Assembly (NCBI RefSeq): GCF_016595235.1
Contig: NZ_JAENHL010000006.1
Coordinates: forward strand, 744,001-808,000
Reading direction: 5' to 3'
DNA from: Taklimakanibacter albus
GTDB lineage: Bacteria; Pseudomonadota; Alphaproteobacteria; Rhizobiales; Aestuariivirgaceae
Length of the DNA: 64,000 nucleotides
The translations under genes were made by a program, and so were the position numbers. The notes under the pieces are model-generated. The model ran no database searches. It was not told the origin of the DNA and saw only the letters and a list, made by a program, of their open reading frames with translations. Positions 44,853 through 52,530 of this stretch are shown piece by piece (the first letter of the stretch is position 1; each line of letters starts with the position of its first letter).

Positions 44853-45083
44853 ATGGACATTGGAATGCCGGAACAGCGCACCAGCCTCGATCTCTCTCGA
44901 CGTGGTGCTTTTTCCCTGGATGAGTTCGCTGAATGGTCGGGAATCTGCAAAACGGCTGTGCGACGCGAAATTAAGGAAGGTCGGCTGACCGCTCGCCAGA
45001 TCACACGGCGCCGAGTCATCATCCTCGCCAATGACGCTCATGCGTTCATGAGCGCGCTGCCGGTCGCCAAGCTGGCCGCCTGA
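44853..45083 (+). CDS. Small helix-turn-helix (excisionase/MerR-like) protein
   Basis: A 76-residue protein with a winged-HTH-like region: FSLDEFAEWSGICKTAVRRE, then IKEGRLTARQITRRRVIILA. This matches DNA-binding excisionase-like HTH_17 proteins that recognise a terminus and bend DNA. Its place after the integrase fits an excisionase or phage regulator. AAAGGAG lies 8 bp upstream of the ATG. Confidence 0.78.
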   Translation: MDIGMPEQRTSLDLSRRGAFSLDEFAEWSGICKTAVRREIKEGRLTARQITRRRVIILANDAHAFMSALPVAKLAA

Positions 45084-45106
45084 TCTCCCCGCAATCCTCA
45101 AGCTCA

Positions 45107-45149
45107 AAAAGAAAAAGCCCCGCGTCGAGCTTGGGGCAACGAGCGGGGC
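45107..45149 (-). terminator. Possible hairpin terminator (minus-strand sense)
   Basis: Stem GCCCCGC/GCGGGGC around an inner region; on the minus strand it is followed by TTTTTCTTTTT. No minus-strand gene ends nearby, and on the plus strand it is followed by AAAAGG, so its role is unclear. Confidence 0.35.
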
Positions 45150-45166
45150 AAAAGGAATATTCTGGT

Positions 45167-45310
45167 ATGACCCCTATACTCTCCACTCCACACGCTTTCA
45201 AGACCGATCAGCACCCTCCGTTGCGGGTGCGCTGGATCTGCTGCCGGGCTCGCGTCTCCCGCCATCATGCGGCGGCCATCGACGCGCTTCTCTTTTCGGA
45301 GGCGCGCTAA
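45167..45310 (+). CDS. Small ORF, 47 residues, coupled to the next gene
   Basis: ATG at 45167 (AAAGGAA upstream) to TAA at 45308-45310, which overlaps the next ATG (TAATG). The product is basic with Cys-Cys (RWICCRARVSRHHAAAIDA). The stop-start overlap and the absence of any other use for this 140-bp interval support a real gene. Function unknown. Confidence 0.55.
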   Translation: MTPILSTPHAFKTDQHPPLRVRWICCRARVSRHHAAAIDALLFSEAR

Positions 45311-45624
45311 TGGGGAAGAAGGCCAACACCCTTGTCATTCGCGCCCGCATCTTGCCTGACGGCCTTGCGTTCACCGTCAAGGGAAGGGACGCCTGGGCGC
45401 TTCAGCAGCTCCACCTTGCCGGCGCGACGGGCTGCACACCGATCGACACGCCCGGCCCGCGCTGGTCCGGTTACGTCCACAAGCTGCGCGGCAAGGGCCT
45501 GAACATCGAGACCGTGACGGAAAATCACAGTGGCCAGTTCGCCGGCCATCACGCGCGTTACGTCTTGCGCTCGAACGTCTCCCTGACGGTCGAATGCGAG
45601 GACGAGCAGAGGGAGGCGGCCTAA
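45310..45624 (+). CDS. Hypothetical phage-type protein (winged-helix-like), 104 residues
   Basis: Begins at an ATG overlapping the upstream stop and ends overlapping the next ATG (TAATG), so three ORFs form a coupled series. The sequence (MGKKANTLVIRARILPDGLA, then GRDAWALQQLHLAGATGCTP) resembles small winged-helix-like proteins of rhizobial prophages that handle variant sequences. No catalytic motif. Confidence 0.65.
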   Translation: MGKKANTLVIRARILPDGLAFTVKGRDAWALQQLHLAGATGCTPIDTPGPRWSGYVHKLRGKGLNIETVTENHSGQFAGHHARYVLRSNVSLTVECEDEQREAA

Positions 45625-46010
45625 TGGGTGCGCTACGTCTCTATGTCAAATGTCGACGTGCTGGCGCTCGCGGCCTTCTCTTCGACGGCTATATGAACCG
45701 GCCTGCCCCTGATGGCTGGCGGATCATCACCGGCAGCACCGAGCCCTTGCTGTCAGCCGCGCGTGTGCTCGACAGCCAAGGCATTGGCGGCCGGCTCGAG
45801 ATGTGGAGCGACGATGGCACGGTGCCGCGCCTTTCTGGTGACATCGGTCGGCTCGCGAAATTGACTGTATCGGATGGGGGGCATTGCCCCCTTTCCTTTA
45901 GGCGCTGGCGCGGGCCTGTGGAGGGCGTCGAATTGTCAACGCCCGAAGCGCTTGAGCGCATCAAATTCGAAGTTTCGTCCATGGTGCTTACTGGTGAGGT
46001 GGCGGCATGA
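45624..46010 (+). CDS. Hypothetical protein, 128 residues
   Basis: Start at 45624 behind GAGGGAGG, overlapping the previous stop. The product is a mixed alpha/beta protein starting MGALRLYVKCRRAGARGLLF; no membrane segment or recognised domain. Its last codon overlaps the start of the winged-helix gene (ATGA), so it belongs to the same coupled operon. Confidence 0.62.
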   Translation: MGALRLYVKCRRAGARGLLFDGYMNRPAPDGWRIITGSTEPLLSAARVLDSQGIGGRLEMWSDDGTVPRLSGDIGRLAKLTVSDGGHCPLSFRRWRGPVEGVELSTPEALERIKFEVSSMVLTGEVAA

Positions 46011-46753
46011 GCAGGAAGCTAAACCGCCGTACGGGCCGTTCGGATGGCGTCTCGCGCTTCGCCGCCCTGCCGCATTGGATGATGGACACGCTGGCATGGC
46101 GCACCATGAACCCCGTTCCCCGCGCCGTCTTCATCGAAGTTGTCCGCCGCTACAATGGCAGCAACAATGGCCGCATATCGTTGTCGGCGCGTGAAGTTGC
46201 CAAGCTGGTGAATATCGGCAGGGCGACGGCGGCCGACGCTCTCAAGGAACTGGTGGCGCGCGGCTTCATCCAGGTCGCGGCGCCGGGCGGTTTCGGTCAG
46301 AAAGTCAGCGAGGATGGTCCGGCCGGCCGCGCCACGCGCTGGCGTCTCACTGAGCACAAATGCGACATGACTGGCGCGCTGCCCACGAAAGATTTCACCC
46401 GCTGGGAGGGCGAGCCGCAGGCGAAGAGAGCGCACCGGAAAAACAAAACGCGGTCCGCCCCCAGGGCCATAGGTGGCTCTCAGGGCGGACATAGTGGCCT
46501 CCAGGGCGGACGCACCCCCTTCGAAAAGGCCGAAAGTGGCCCTCAGGGCGGACGCTCGGAGCCGAAAACGGTCTCTGAGTGGCTCTCAGGGCGGACAGTA
46601 TATAAGTTACCAGGTGGGGAGCCTCCATCCACCGCGCCGGCAGAGGGCGAGCGGAGCGCGCCACCACATGGCGCCGTAGCGAGCTCGCCCGTGGTCGTTG
46701 ACTTCAAAAATCGCCGCCCTTCTGTCCCTCCGAACGGGAGACCGGCGGCATGA
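46007..46753 (+). CDS. Winged-helix replication-type protein with intragenic iterons
   Basis: A 248-residue protein: N-terminal winged helix (about 15-105; SLSAREVAKLVNIGRATAAD, then ALKELVARGFIQV), then a low-complexity region with GGSQGGHSGLQGG and a Pro/Ser-rich tail. The N-terminal domain resembles helix-turn-helix initiation proteins of Rhizobiales phages and plasmids. The low-complexity coding region contains four 18-bp direct repeats plus one inverted copy (separate entry), a layout seen in the O gene of phage lambda. Initiator function is inferred. Confidence 0.72.
   Translation: MSRKLNRRTGRSDGVSRFAALPHWMMDTLAWRTMNPVPRAVFIEVVRRYNGSNNGRISLSAREVAKLVNIGRATAADALKELVARGFIQVAAPGGFGQKVSEDGPAGRATRWRLTEHKCDMTGALPTKDFTRWEGEPQAKRAHRKNKTRSAPRAIGGSQGGHSGLQGGRTPFEKAESGPQGGRSEPKTVSEWLSGRTVYKLPGGEPPSTAPAEGERSAPPHGAVASSPVVVDFKNRRPSVPPNGRPAA
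46453..46609 (+). repeat. Candidate replication origin: iteron array plus AT-rich stretch
   Basis: Four direct copies of GTGGCYCTCAGGGCGGAC at 46473, 46494, 46536 and 46579 (18 bp each), one inverted copy at 46453-46470 (14 of 18 matches), then AT-rich AGTATATAAGTTA at 46597-46609. Start spacing is 21, 42 and 43 bp, close to multiples of two helical turns. The fourth copy is read in a different frame from the other three, so conservation is at DNA level, not protein level. Confidence 0.7.
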
Positions 46754-46834
46754 TGACCTCACAAAAAATTTCGCCCCTCGCAACAACACATTCGGGTCCC
46801 GAATTTCTTAAGTCCAGAATAGAGGGCTCACGCC

Positions 46835-47245
46835 ATGGCCGATGAAGCGATGGAAAATCCGTCCGACGCTGCGAACGTTGACCCCGGATACAATCACTTT
46901 CTGGCACATGCTCATGGCCTGCAGGTTATCCAGAACTGGATAAACGCGCCCATTGATGCCGAGCGCAAACGGGTGCTCGCGGACGCATTGTATCAGGGGC
47001 GCGCCGATCTGCTCGCTACTCAGCCTGGCAATGCCTTGGACTGTCTCATCACTCTGTTTTTTGCACTCGAGGCCGCGAGCGCAATAGCCGACCTTCCAGA
47101 AAGCGCCTTGACGAAAGACCGCATTCAGCACCTCACGACTGAAATTAAAAACGGCATCACTCAGGCTCACAACTTTCTCGCACCTCATGCTGGCTTCGCT
47201 TGGGAGGAATTGGGCCTGACTTTGGAAGGTGCGACGTGGAACTAG
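46835..47245 (+). CDS. Hypothetical phage-type protein, 136 residues
   Basis: Acidic helical protein (MADEAMENPSDAANVDPGYN at the start, DALYQGRADLLATQPGNALD in the middle) with no recognised family. It sits between the replication-type gene and the giant protein; an 81-bp AT-rich gap precedes it and may hold a promoter. Start codon 46835 is in a favourable context but lacks a strong ribosome site. Confidence 0.58.
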   Translation: MADEAMENPSDAANVDPGYNHFLAHAHGLQVIQNWINAPIDAERKRVLADALYQGRADLLATQPGNALDCLITLFFALEAASAIADLPESALTKDRIQHLTTEIKNGITQAHNFLAPHAGFAWEELGLTLEGATWN

Positions 47246-47272
47246 ACGACATCAAGCAACGGAGATTTCAAC

Positions 47273-49984
47273 ATGGGATATAAATTGGTAGCTTTGCCGG
47301 GCCAAAGCCCGGCACATCCGTTTTCGGATTTGATCCCTCAGAGAGGCGGCAAAGGTGACCTGTTGCCGATCGGATCGGGCAGGCCAAAAGGGCCCTTTCG
47401 TCTCGTGTCGCCACCGCCACAGCCTAAGGCTGGCAAGGTGATCGAGGTTCAGGCGCCCGATGGCAGTATCGTGGAATTTCCTGCGGACACTTCTGACGAC
47501 ACGATGAAGAGCGTCATGCGGCGGTACTATCCTCAGACTGGCGGCGCCACGCCCGACATTCCCAAAATCAAACGCAACGTTCAGCGCATGATTGATCAGA
47601 ACGCACCCGAAAGCGACATTGACGCCTACGTGGCGTCTGAAGGGGTGACGGCCGAGCAGCTGCGGGCGCAAAGAGGGCCGTGGGAAAAGTACCAGGCCAA
47701 TCCATTTGCTGATTTGATCCCTCAAAATCAGCAATCTGGATCGCGCGCGACACTGCCCCCTGGCTTCGTGCTCGATGAGGAACCGAGCGGCGGCGGCGCC
47801 CCGGGCTCGCGGGGACGAGGACGCACCATCACTATTCAGGGCCGGCCCGTCACTGTAAGCGACAATTTCTTTCAGCTCTCGCCCCAAGAGCAGGACGCGA
47901 CCGTTGAAGAAATGGCGTCCGAACTCGGCATGACGCCTACGCAACGGGGCGGCTCAAGTGCTTCGCTGCCACCTGGCTTTGTGTTGGATGAAGAGCCGGC
48001 GGACGGGCTTAGCGCCGCTGTGTCGCAAATTCGGGCGAAATATCCCCAGTACAGCGACATGAACGACGAGCAGCTTCTGCAGGGCATCCATCGGAAACAT
48101 TATTCGGATATGCCCTACGACGATTTCAAATCCCGACTGGCCGGCCAGTTCGGTGGGCAGGGCCATTCCCTCGACCAGCGTAAAGCCCTGGCTCTCGCTG
48201 GCGCTCGTCAACGCATGGCTGAGCAGGGGCAGAGAGGACCTTGGGAAAAATATCAGAACAGCGGCGTTAGTGAGCGCGACGGTGCCGGCGGGATAATGGA
48301 GGTCCAACTGCCAGACGGCAGAATAATCGAGGTTCAAACAACAGACAGGGCCGTGGCAGCCCAGGCCGCACAGATCTTCATGGATCGGGAGCGCGGCGCG
48401 ATGAACCTTGGCGACTATGCCGAGGATGCGGTCAAGAGCCTGGGCGTTGGCGCAGTTCGGGGTGCGACCCAGATTGCGGGCATGCCGGGCGATGCCGCGC
48501 AGTTCGGTGACTGGTTGGGCGAGAGGGCGGCCGACGCACTCGGCCTTACGCCTCAGCGAGAGTGGATCAAAGAGCACTTCACTTTCGGTGAAAAGCCGAA
48601 GACGTCGCCGGAGATGTGGGAAGACGCCAAAGAGCTTTTCCGTCCGGCGCCAACCATCACCGATCTCGTCACCGGGGAAAAGCCCGCGTCCGCCCTTGAT
48701 CGTCAGCCAAAGAGCACACTTGGCGAATACTCCAACACGGCTGGCGAGTATCTTGCTGGTTCGTTCGGTCCCGGCGGTCCGTTGCGGAAGGCAGCCATGA
48801 CAGTCGTGCCGGCCTTCCTAAGCGAAACGGCCGGGCAAGTCACAAAGGGAACTGAGGCTGAGCCCTGGGCGCGGGCTGGAGCCGGCCTCTTTGGCGGCAT
48901 TGTCGCCGCTGGACGTAGCGGGAATGTGGCTAAGCTCGCAGCTCAAGGCGCGCCGACGCGCCAGGCGGTAAAGGCTCAGGCCGATATGCTCTATGACAGG
49001 CTTCGCTCTGCCGGTATCACTTACGATGCCAACAGCTACGAGATGATGGCCCGCAACCTCGCGAGCAATCTTCGTCAAGCTGGCTTTAGGGGGCGGACCG
49101 CGAAGGAGGCGGCCGACACACTGGATTATGTGTTTGAACAGGTAGGGACGTCGCCCGATTTCGGTGACTTCACCGCGATCCGCGAGAATGCAAGCCAGCT
49201 CCTGAGAAGCGCAGATGTGCGTGAGCGCAAATTCGGCGGCATGATTGTCGACGCCCTGGACAACTTTGCCACTCGCTCGCCGCTCATCACAAATGGCAGC
49301 GTGCCGGCAAATCAGGTCGCGCCATTGATGAGGGAAGCGCGCGCCACGGCTCAACGCAATATCAAGGCGCGCACCGTGGAGGAGGCAATCGAGCGGGCCA
49401 GAAACGCCGCCTCAGGTTTCGAGAACGGCTTGCGCGTCGAGTTCCGCAAAATTCTGAACAATCCGAAGGCACGAGCGGGCTTCACGCAAGTGGAGTTGGA
49501 TGCCTTCAAGGATATAGTCCGAGGGACTTCTACGCAGAACCTTGCGGCTCAATTCGGGCGCCTTGGCATTGGCATCGGCACAAAGACAGCAAAGGGAGCG
49601 TTCTTGCCTGCCATCGCAGGCGGCGGCGCCGGCCTAGCCGTCGATCCCTTCGTGGGCGCGGGGACAGTTGCGATTGCATCCGGCGTGAAATATGCCGCCG
49701 CGAAGAATGCCGAGAAGGTGGCTGATCGGACAACGAAACTGGTGCTTGCTGGCAAACAAGCGCAACAGTCCGCACTGCAGACAAAGAGAGCGGAGCAAGT
49801 GAAGGTGATGCTTCGTCGCGCCCTGGCGCTGGATCAGGCCGTCAATCAAACGGGGAAAGGCGATTTCGGCTCGAGCCCAATTCCAAACGGAAAGCGAACG
49901 CCGATGGAAATGAATTTGTTCGGTGCCACGCGCGGGCCAGGCAAACCTTATATCGACGCCAACGGCAAGATGGTCTTCCCCTAA
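47273..49984 (+). CDS. Giant phage-like protein (probable virion-internal/ejection type), 903 residues
   Basis: The N-terminal third consists of repeated modules: LPPGFVLDEEP occurs twice (near residues 161 and 233), RGPWEKYQ twice, DLIPQ three times, and two lysozyme-inhibitor-like IEVQ-PDG-I-E segments. The middle third has a Gly/Ala-rich, possibly membrane-active segment (TVVPAFLSETAGQVTKG), and the C-terminal third is helical. Large repeat-bearing proteins of this look occur in Rhizobiales podophage/siphophage structural regions. No lysozyme or ATPase motif; assignment rests on style and position. Confidence 0.55.
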   Translation: MGYKLVALPGQSPAHPFSDLIPQRGGKGDLLPIGSGRPKGPFRLVSPPPQPKAGKVIEVQAPDGSIVEFPADTSDDTMKSVMRRYYPQTGGATPDIPKIKRNVQRMIDQNAPESDIDAYVASEGVTAEQLRAQRGPWEKYQANPFADLIPQNQQSGSRATLPPGFVLDEEPSGGGAPGSRGRGRTITIQGRPVTVSDNFFQLSPQEQDATVEEMASELGMTPTQRGGSSASLPPGFVLDEEPADGLSAAVSQIRAKYPQYSDMNDEQLLQGIHRKHYSDMPYDDFKSRLAGQFGGQGHSLDQRKALALAGARQRMAEQGQRGPWEKYQNSGVSERDGAGGIMEVQLPDGRIIEVQTTDRAVAAQAAQIFMDRERGAMNLGDYAEDAVKSLGVGAVRGATQIAGMPGDAAQFGDWLGERAADALGLTPQREWIKEHFTFGEKPKTSPEMWEDAKELFRPAPTITDLVTGEKPASALDRQPKSTLGEYSNTAGEYLAGSFGPGGPLRKAAMTVVPAFLSETAGQVTKGTEAEPWARAGAGLFGGIVAAGRSGNVAKLAAQGAPTRQAVKAQADMLYDRLRSAGITYDANSYEMMARNLASNLRQAGFRGRTAKEAADTLDYVFEQVGTSPDFGDFTAIRENASQLLRSADVRERKFGGMIVDALDNFATRSPLITNGSVPANQVAPLMREARATAQRNIKARTVEEAIERARNAASGFENGLRVEFRKILNNPKARAGFTQVELDAFKDIVRGTSTQNLAAQFGRLGIGIGTKTAKGAFLPAIAGGGAGLAVDPFVGAGTVAIASGVKYAAAKNAEKVADRTTKLVLAGKQAQQSALQTKRAEQVKVMLRRALALDQAVNQTGKGDFGSSPIPNGKRTPMEMNLFGATRGPGKPYIDANGKMVFP

Positions 49985-49993
49985 ATGGATCAG

Positions 49994-50389
49994 CTAGCAT
50001 TTGTCCATTTCGAGCATACTGCGCAGTTCAGCCTTGACCGCTTCTGGATTGCTATGACCAGGAACAACCTGAGGCATTGTGAAGGCTTCATCACTCCTCG
50101 TGGCAACAGGGAGGGTTTGCGTCCTTTTGCGCGAGCCATATCTGTACCAGTCCAGAAGCTTGACGGGGGGCACGGTCAAGAGCCACGCGGCGCCGATGGC
50201 AACAATTCCAGTGACATACCCATTGCCATTGGGCGTCCATTTCCAGAGCAGTTCAGCGCCGATCACCGCGAGAATGATTGTCGTCTGAATGGCCCGCATA
50301 AGCCAGCCTTCACCGAGGCCAATCACGACATAGAGGGCCGCATACACGCCAATGGTGAAAGCCCATTGCCAGGGTTCAGCCGGCATCAT
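49994..50389 (-). CDS. Small membrane protein, 131 residues, antisense in phage region
   Basis: Three predicted membrane helices (about 8-32, 38-52, 60-78) followed by a polar C-terminal tail. Begins at one of two consecutive ATG codons (50389 or 50386) with GGAGG 14 bp away. It is the only minus-strand gene in the phage block, convergent with the giant gene. Could be a superinfection-exclusion type protein, but nothing proves that. Confidence 0.5.
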   Translation of the reverse strand: MMPAEPWQWAFTIGVYAALYVVIGLGEGWLMRAIQTTIILAVIGAELLWKWTPNGNGYVTGIVAIGAAWLLTVPPVKLLDWYRYGSRKRTQTLPVATRSDEAFTMPQVVPGHSNPEAVKAELRSMLEMDKC

Positions 50390-50417
50390 CTCGGCGCTTT
50401 GCCTCCAGGAGACAGGA

Positions 50418-51047
50418 ATGCCAAATAACACTCGCTCATCGGTCGTGAAGCTACGCCGGAAACAGGCTCCTGCGCAACAGCAGGCTCCTAGCCCTGTTCC
50501 ACCGGAAATGCTGCCTCGCATCGGGTATCAGCTGAAAGACGGCAAAGGCCATTTGGACCTGCACCACGACGGTGACGAGGCCAGCGCCATTGCCCTTTTT
50601 ACGAAGGGCCTGGCGATGCCGGATCGCGGCATGGTGCTGGGCTATCTGGGCATGGTCGCCGGCTATGCCATCAATGACGGAAAGATTGACGAGGACCGGG
50701 TCAATTTCATCGTTCAATTCGTTGCCGCGATGAAGCCAAAGGATCCGGCAGAAACAATGATGCTGACCCAAATGGCGGCAGTCCAATACTTGACCATGAT
50801 GTTCGCGTCCCGGCTGGGAAGAGCGAGCGAACTGCGTTCCTGCGATTTCTACGACCGCACCGTAAACAAGCTCGCCCGCACCTATGCCGCTCAGATGCAG
50901 ACGCTGAAGCAATACCGGAGCGACGGAAAACAGAAAATCGTCGTCAAGCATGTGACCGTGAACGAGGGCGGCCAGGCCATCGTGGGCGACGTGACCCACG
51001 GCGGAGGGGCGGGGGGCGCATCGGAAGAAGGCGAGGCAACCGCATGA
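50418..51047 (+). CDS. Hypothetical phage-type protein, 209 residues
   Basis: Start at 50418 behind GGAGACAGGA. N-terminal basic/Gln-rich segment (KLRRKQAPAQQQAP), then a helical domain, then a C-terminal EGGQAIVGDVTHGGGAGG tail like those in phage small accessory proteins. Its stop overlaps the next ATG (ATGA). Function unknown. Confidence 0.65.
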   Translation: MPNNTRSSVVKLRRKQAPAQQQAPSPVPPEMLPRIGYQLKDGKGHLDLHHDGDEASAIALFTKGLAMPDRGMVLGYLGMVAGYAINDGKIDEDRVNFIVQFVAAMKPKDPAETMMLTQMAAVQYLTMMFASRLGRASELRSCDFYDRTVNKLARTYAAQMQTLKQYRSDGKQKIVVKHVTVNEGGQAIVGDVTHGGGAGGASEEGEATA

Positions 51048-51346
51048 ACAAGCCCCTGCCGATGCATCTTAGCCCGCGTTGCCGGGCGACCTCTAAGCGC
51101 ACCGCGAAGCCCTGCCGCGCGCCGGCCGTGACAGGCTGGAAGGTCTGCCGCTTCCATGGTGCTCGCGGTGGCGCGCCTCGCGGCCCTGCCAATGGCGCCT
51201 ACAGCAGCGGCCTCCACACCAAGGAGGCCATAGCCGGCCGGAAGCACGTTGCCGCCCTGATCAAGAGCGCCACCAAACTCACGGAGGCCATGGGCGAGGG
51301 CGAGCCGGTCGCTGTCAGCCGGGTCCTGATGGAGGACGCCCTATGA
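51044..51346 (+). CDS. HGGxSTG-type domain protein (phage packaging neighbourhood)
   Basis: A 100-residue protein: CRATSKRTAKPCRAPAVTGW, then CRFHGARGGAPRGPANGAY. The C-x-x-T...CR-H-G pattern is typical of HGGxSTG proteins found next to terminase genes in Alphaproteobacteria, a small Cys/His domain likely to bind metal and DNA. Start overlaps the previous stop by 4 bp. Confidence 0.78.
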   Translation: MNKPLPMHLSPRCRATSKRTAKPCRAPAVTGWKVCRFHGARGGAPRGPANGAYSSGLHTKEAIAGRKHVAALIKSATKLTEAMGEGEPVAVSRVLMEDAL

Positions 51347-51726
51347 GCGCTCAGAAGCCAAAGCCCGAGCAGGGCGCCCACGCTGTTAATACAGCGCAAG
51401 AACAGCGCGGCACCCCATTCAAGCCAGGCCAGAGCGGTAACCCGAAGGGCCGGCCGAAGGGCGCTAGGAGCAAGCTCGGGGAGGCATTCCTTGACGACCT
51501 CCTGCAGGCGTGGGAGCGCGATGGCGCCGCCGCCATTCAGCGCGTCATAGAGACGAAGCCGGCCGCCTTCCTGAAGGTGGTGGCGGACATTCTGCCCAAG
51601 GAGCTGAAGGTTGAGCGCGACCCCCTGGAGGACCTGACCGACGAGCAGTTGCTTGCGAAGGTTGAGCTTTTGGACCGCCAGGCCGCGCCCGTTCTTGCGA
51701 GGTGTCGCGCTGGAAGGGCCAATTGA
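51343..51726 (+). CDS. DUF5681 domain protein
   Basis: A 127-residue protein with the DUF5681 signature (FKPGQSGNPKGRPKGARSKL). This family usually lies directly upstream of a terminase large subunit gene. Here no terminase follows; the adjacent 570 bp hold no such ORF, which points to a defective or satellite element. Start overlaps the previous gene by 4 bp. Confidence 0.85.
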   Translation: MSAQKPKPEQGAHAVNTAQEQRGTPFKPGQSGNPKGRPKGARSKLGEAFLDDLLQAWERDGAAAIQRVIETKPAAFLKVVADILPKELKVERDPLEDLTDEQLLAKVELLDRQAAPVLARCRAGRAN

Positions 51727-52302
51727 GCCTCTTGCGACCAGTACATGCGCGTGAGGACCGGACAAGTCAGTCCTGAGAATTGGTGGCTTTTCAATTGGTT
51801 GCCCATGTTTAACGGTGGAGCGGCCTGCAGTCATCTCGCGAAGCCGCCGACCCCGCCCCCGCTGTCGAAATCGGCCGGGAGGAGGTTCCCGCGAAAGCCG
51901 GTCCAGATCAGTAGCTTAGCCCCTCAGAACAGAGGGCAGCGGCGCCAGGAAGTGACAGGAAATGACAGGACTTCAGCACCGCCCCCCCCCCCAGAGTTTT
52001 CGGAGCAGTACGCGCGCGTAAGCCAGCGCTTTTTGTCAGTCCAGCATTGGGGGCAATCTCGACGCAGATCGCCAGCCGCACCGCTTTTCTGCACCCCGGT
52101 GAAGGGGGCAAAAGGTGCCCATCTAAAAAACGCCTCTAGAACGGCCGATCTTGTCGGGGGCTATCTGGGTGGCCAAAATCTCTAAATCGCCGTCCTTGTT
52201 CTACCGTTACAGCGGGAAACGGCATTCCAGAGGGCCCCCAAGGTAGGGGGCGACTCCAGCTATTCGTGAATCTGAAAAGAGGGAGGCGCGAACCGTCAGA
52301 CG
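51727..52302. other. Gene-poor stretch after DUF5681
   Basis: No convincing gene. It has a run of 11 C residues (51982-51992) and the motif GACAGGA twice (51955 and 51964). A short GTG ORF near 52170 (VAKISKSPSLFYRYSG) may be remnant coding. This is where a terminase gene would be expected. Confidence 0.45.
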
Positions 52303-52530
52303 TCAGACGTTTGAGCCAGCCTTGCGGGCGGCGGCAATCTTCGGATGGAGCTGACGGCCATGGGACTTCGCGGCTTCACGCGCCTGCGTAATCGCCTCTG
52401 TTTTCCGCTGCTTGAGCAAGCTCATCTCCGAGTCGCTGTAAAGCGCCGGCTGATCCTCCGCGCGCGCAATTTTTGTCGAACCAGTGAACAAGCCGAAGTC
52501 CCTCAGCCTCTGTAAGAGCGTCGATTTCAT
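52303..52530 (-). CDS. Small ORF overlapping the phosphoribosyltransferase-like gene
   Basis: A 75-residue basic ORF (start MKSTLLQRLRDFGLFTG, end KIAARKAGSNV) whose first two thirds overlap the 3' end of the upstream gene in another frame. A start at 52425 would overlap by only 50 bp and give a 40-residue product. Doubtful, but the tail after 52376 is coding-like and nothing else uses it. Confidence 0.38.
   Translation of the reverse strand: MKSTLLQRLRDFGLFTGSTKIARAEDQPALYSDSEMSLLKQRKTEAITQAREAAKSHGRQLHPKIAAARKAGSNV

Noticed and set aside
45107-45149. Hairpin as terminator of the HTH gene
   Set aside because: The T-run is on the minus strand only; kept only as a low-confidence entry.
51745-52185. 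ORF of 146 codons after DUF5681
   Set aside because: Contains the poly-C run and Pro/Arg-rich low-complexity sequence; no terminase motifs.
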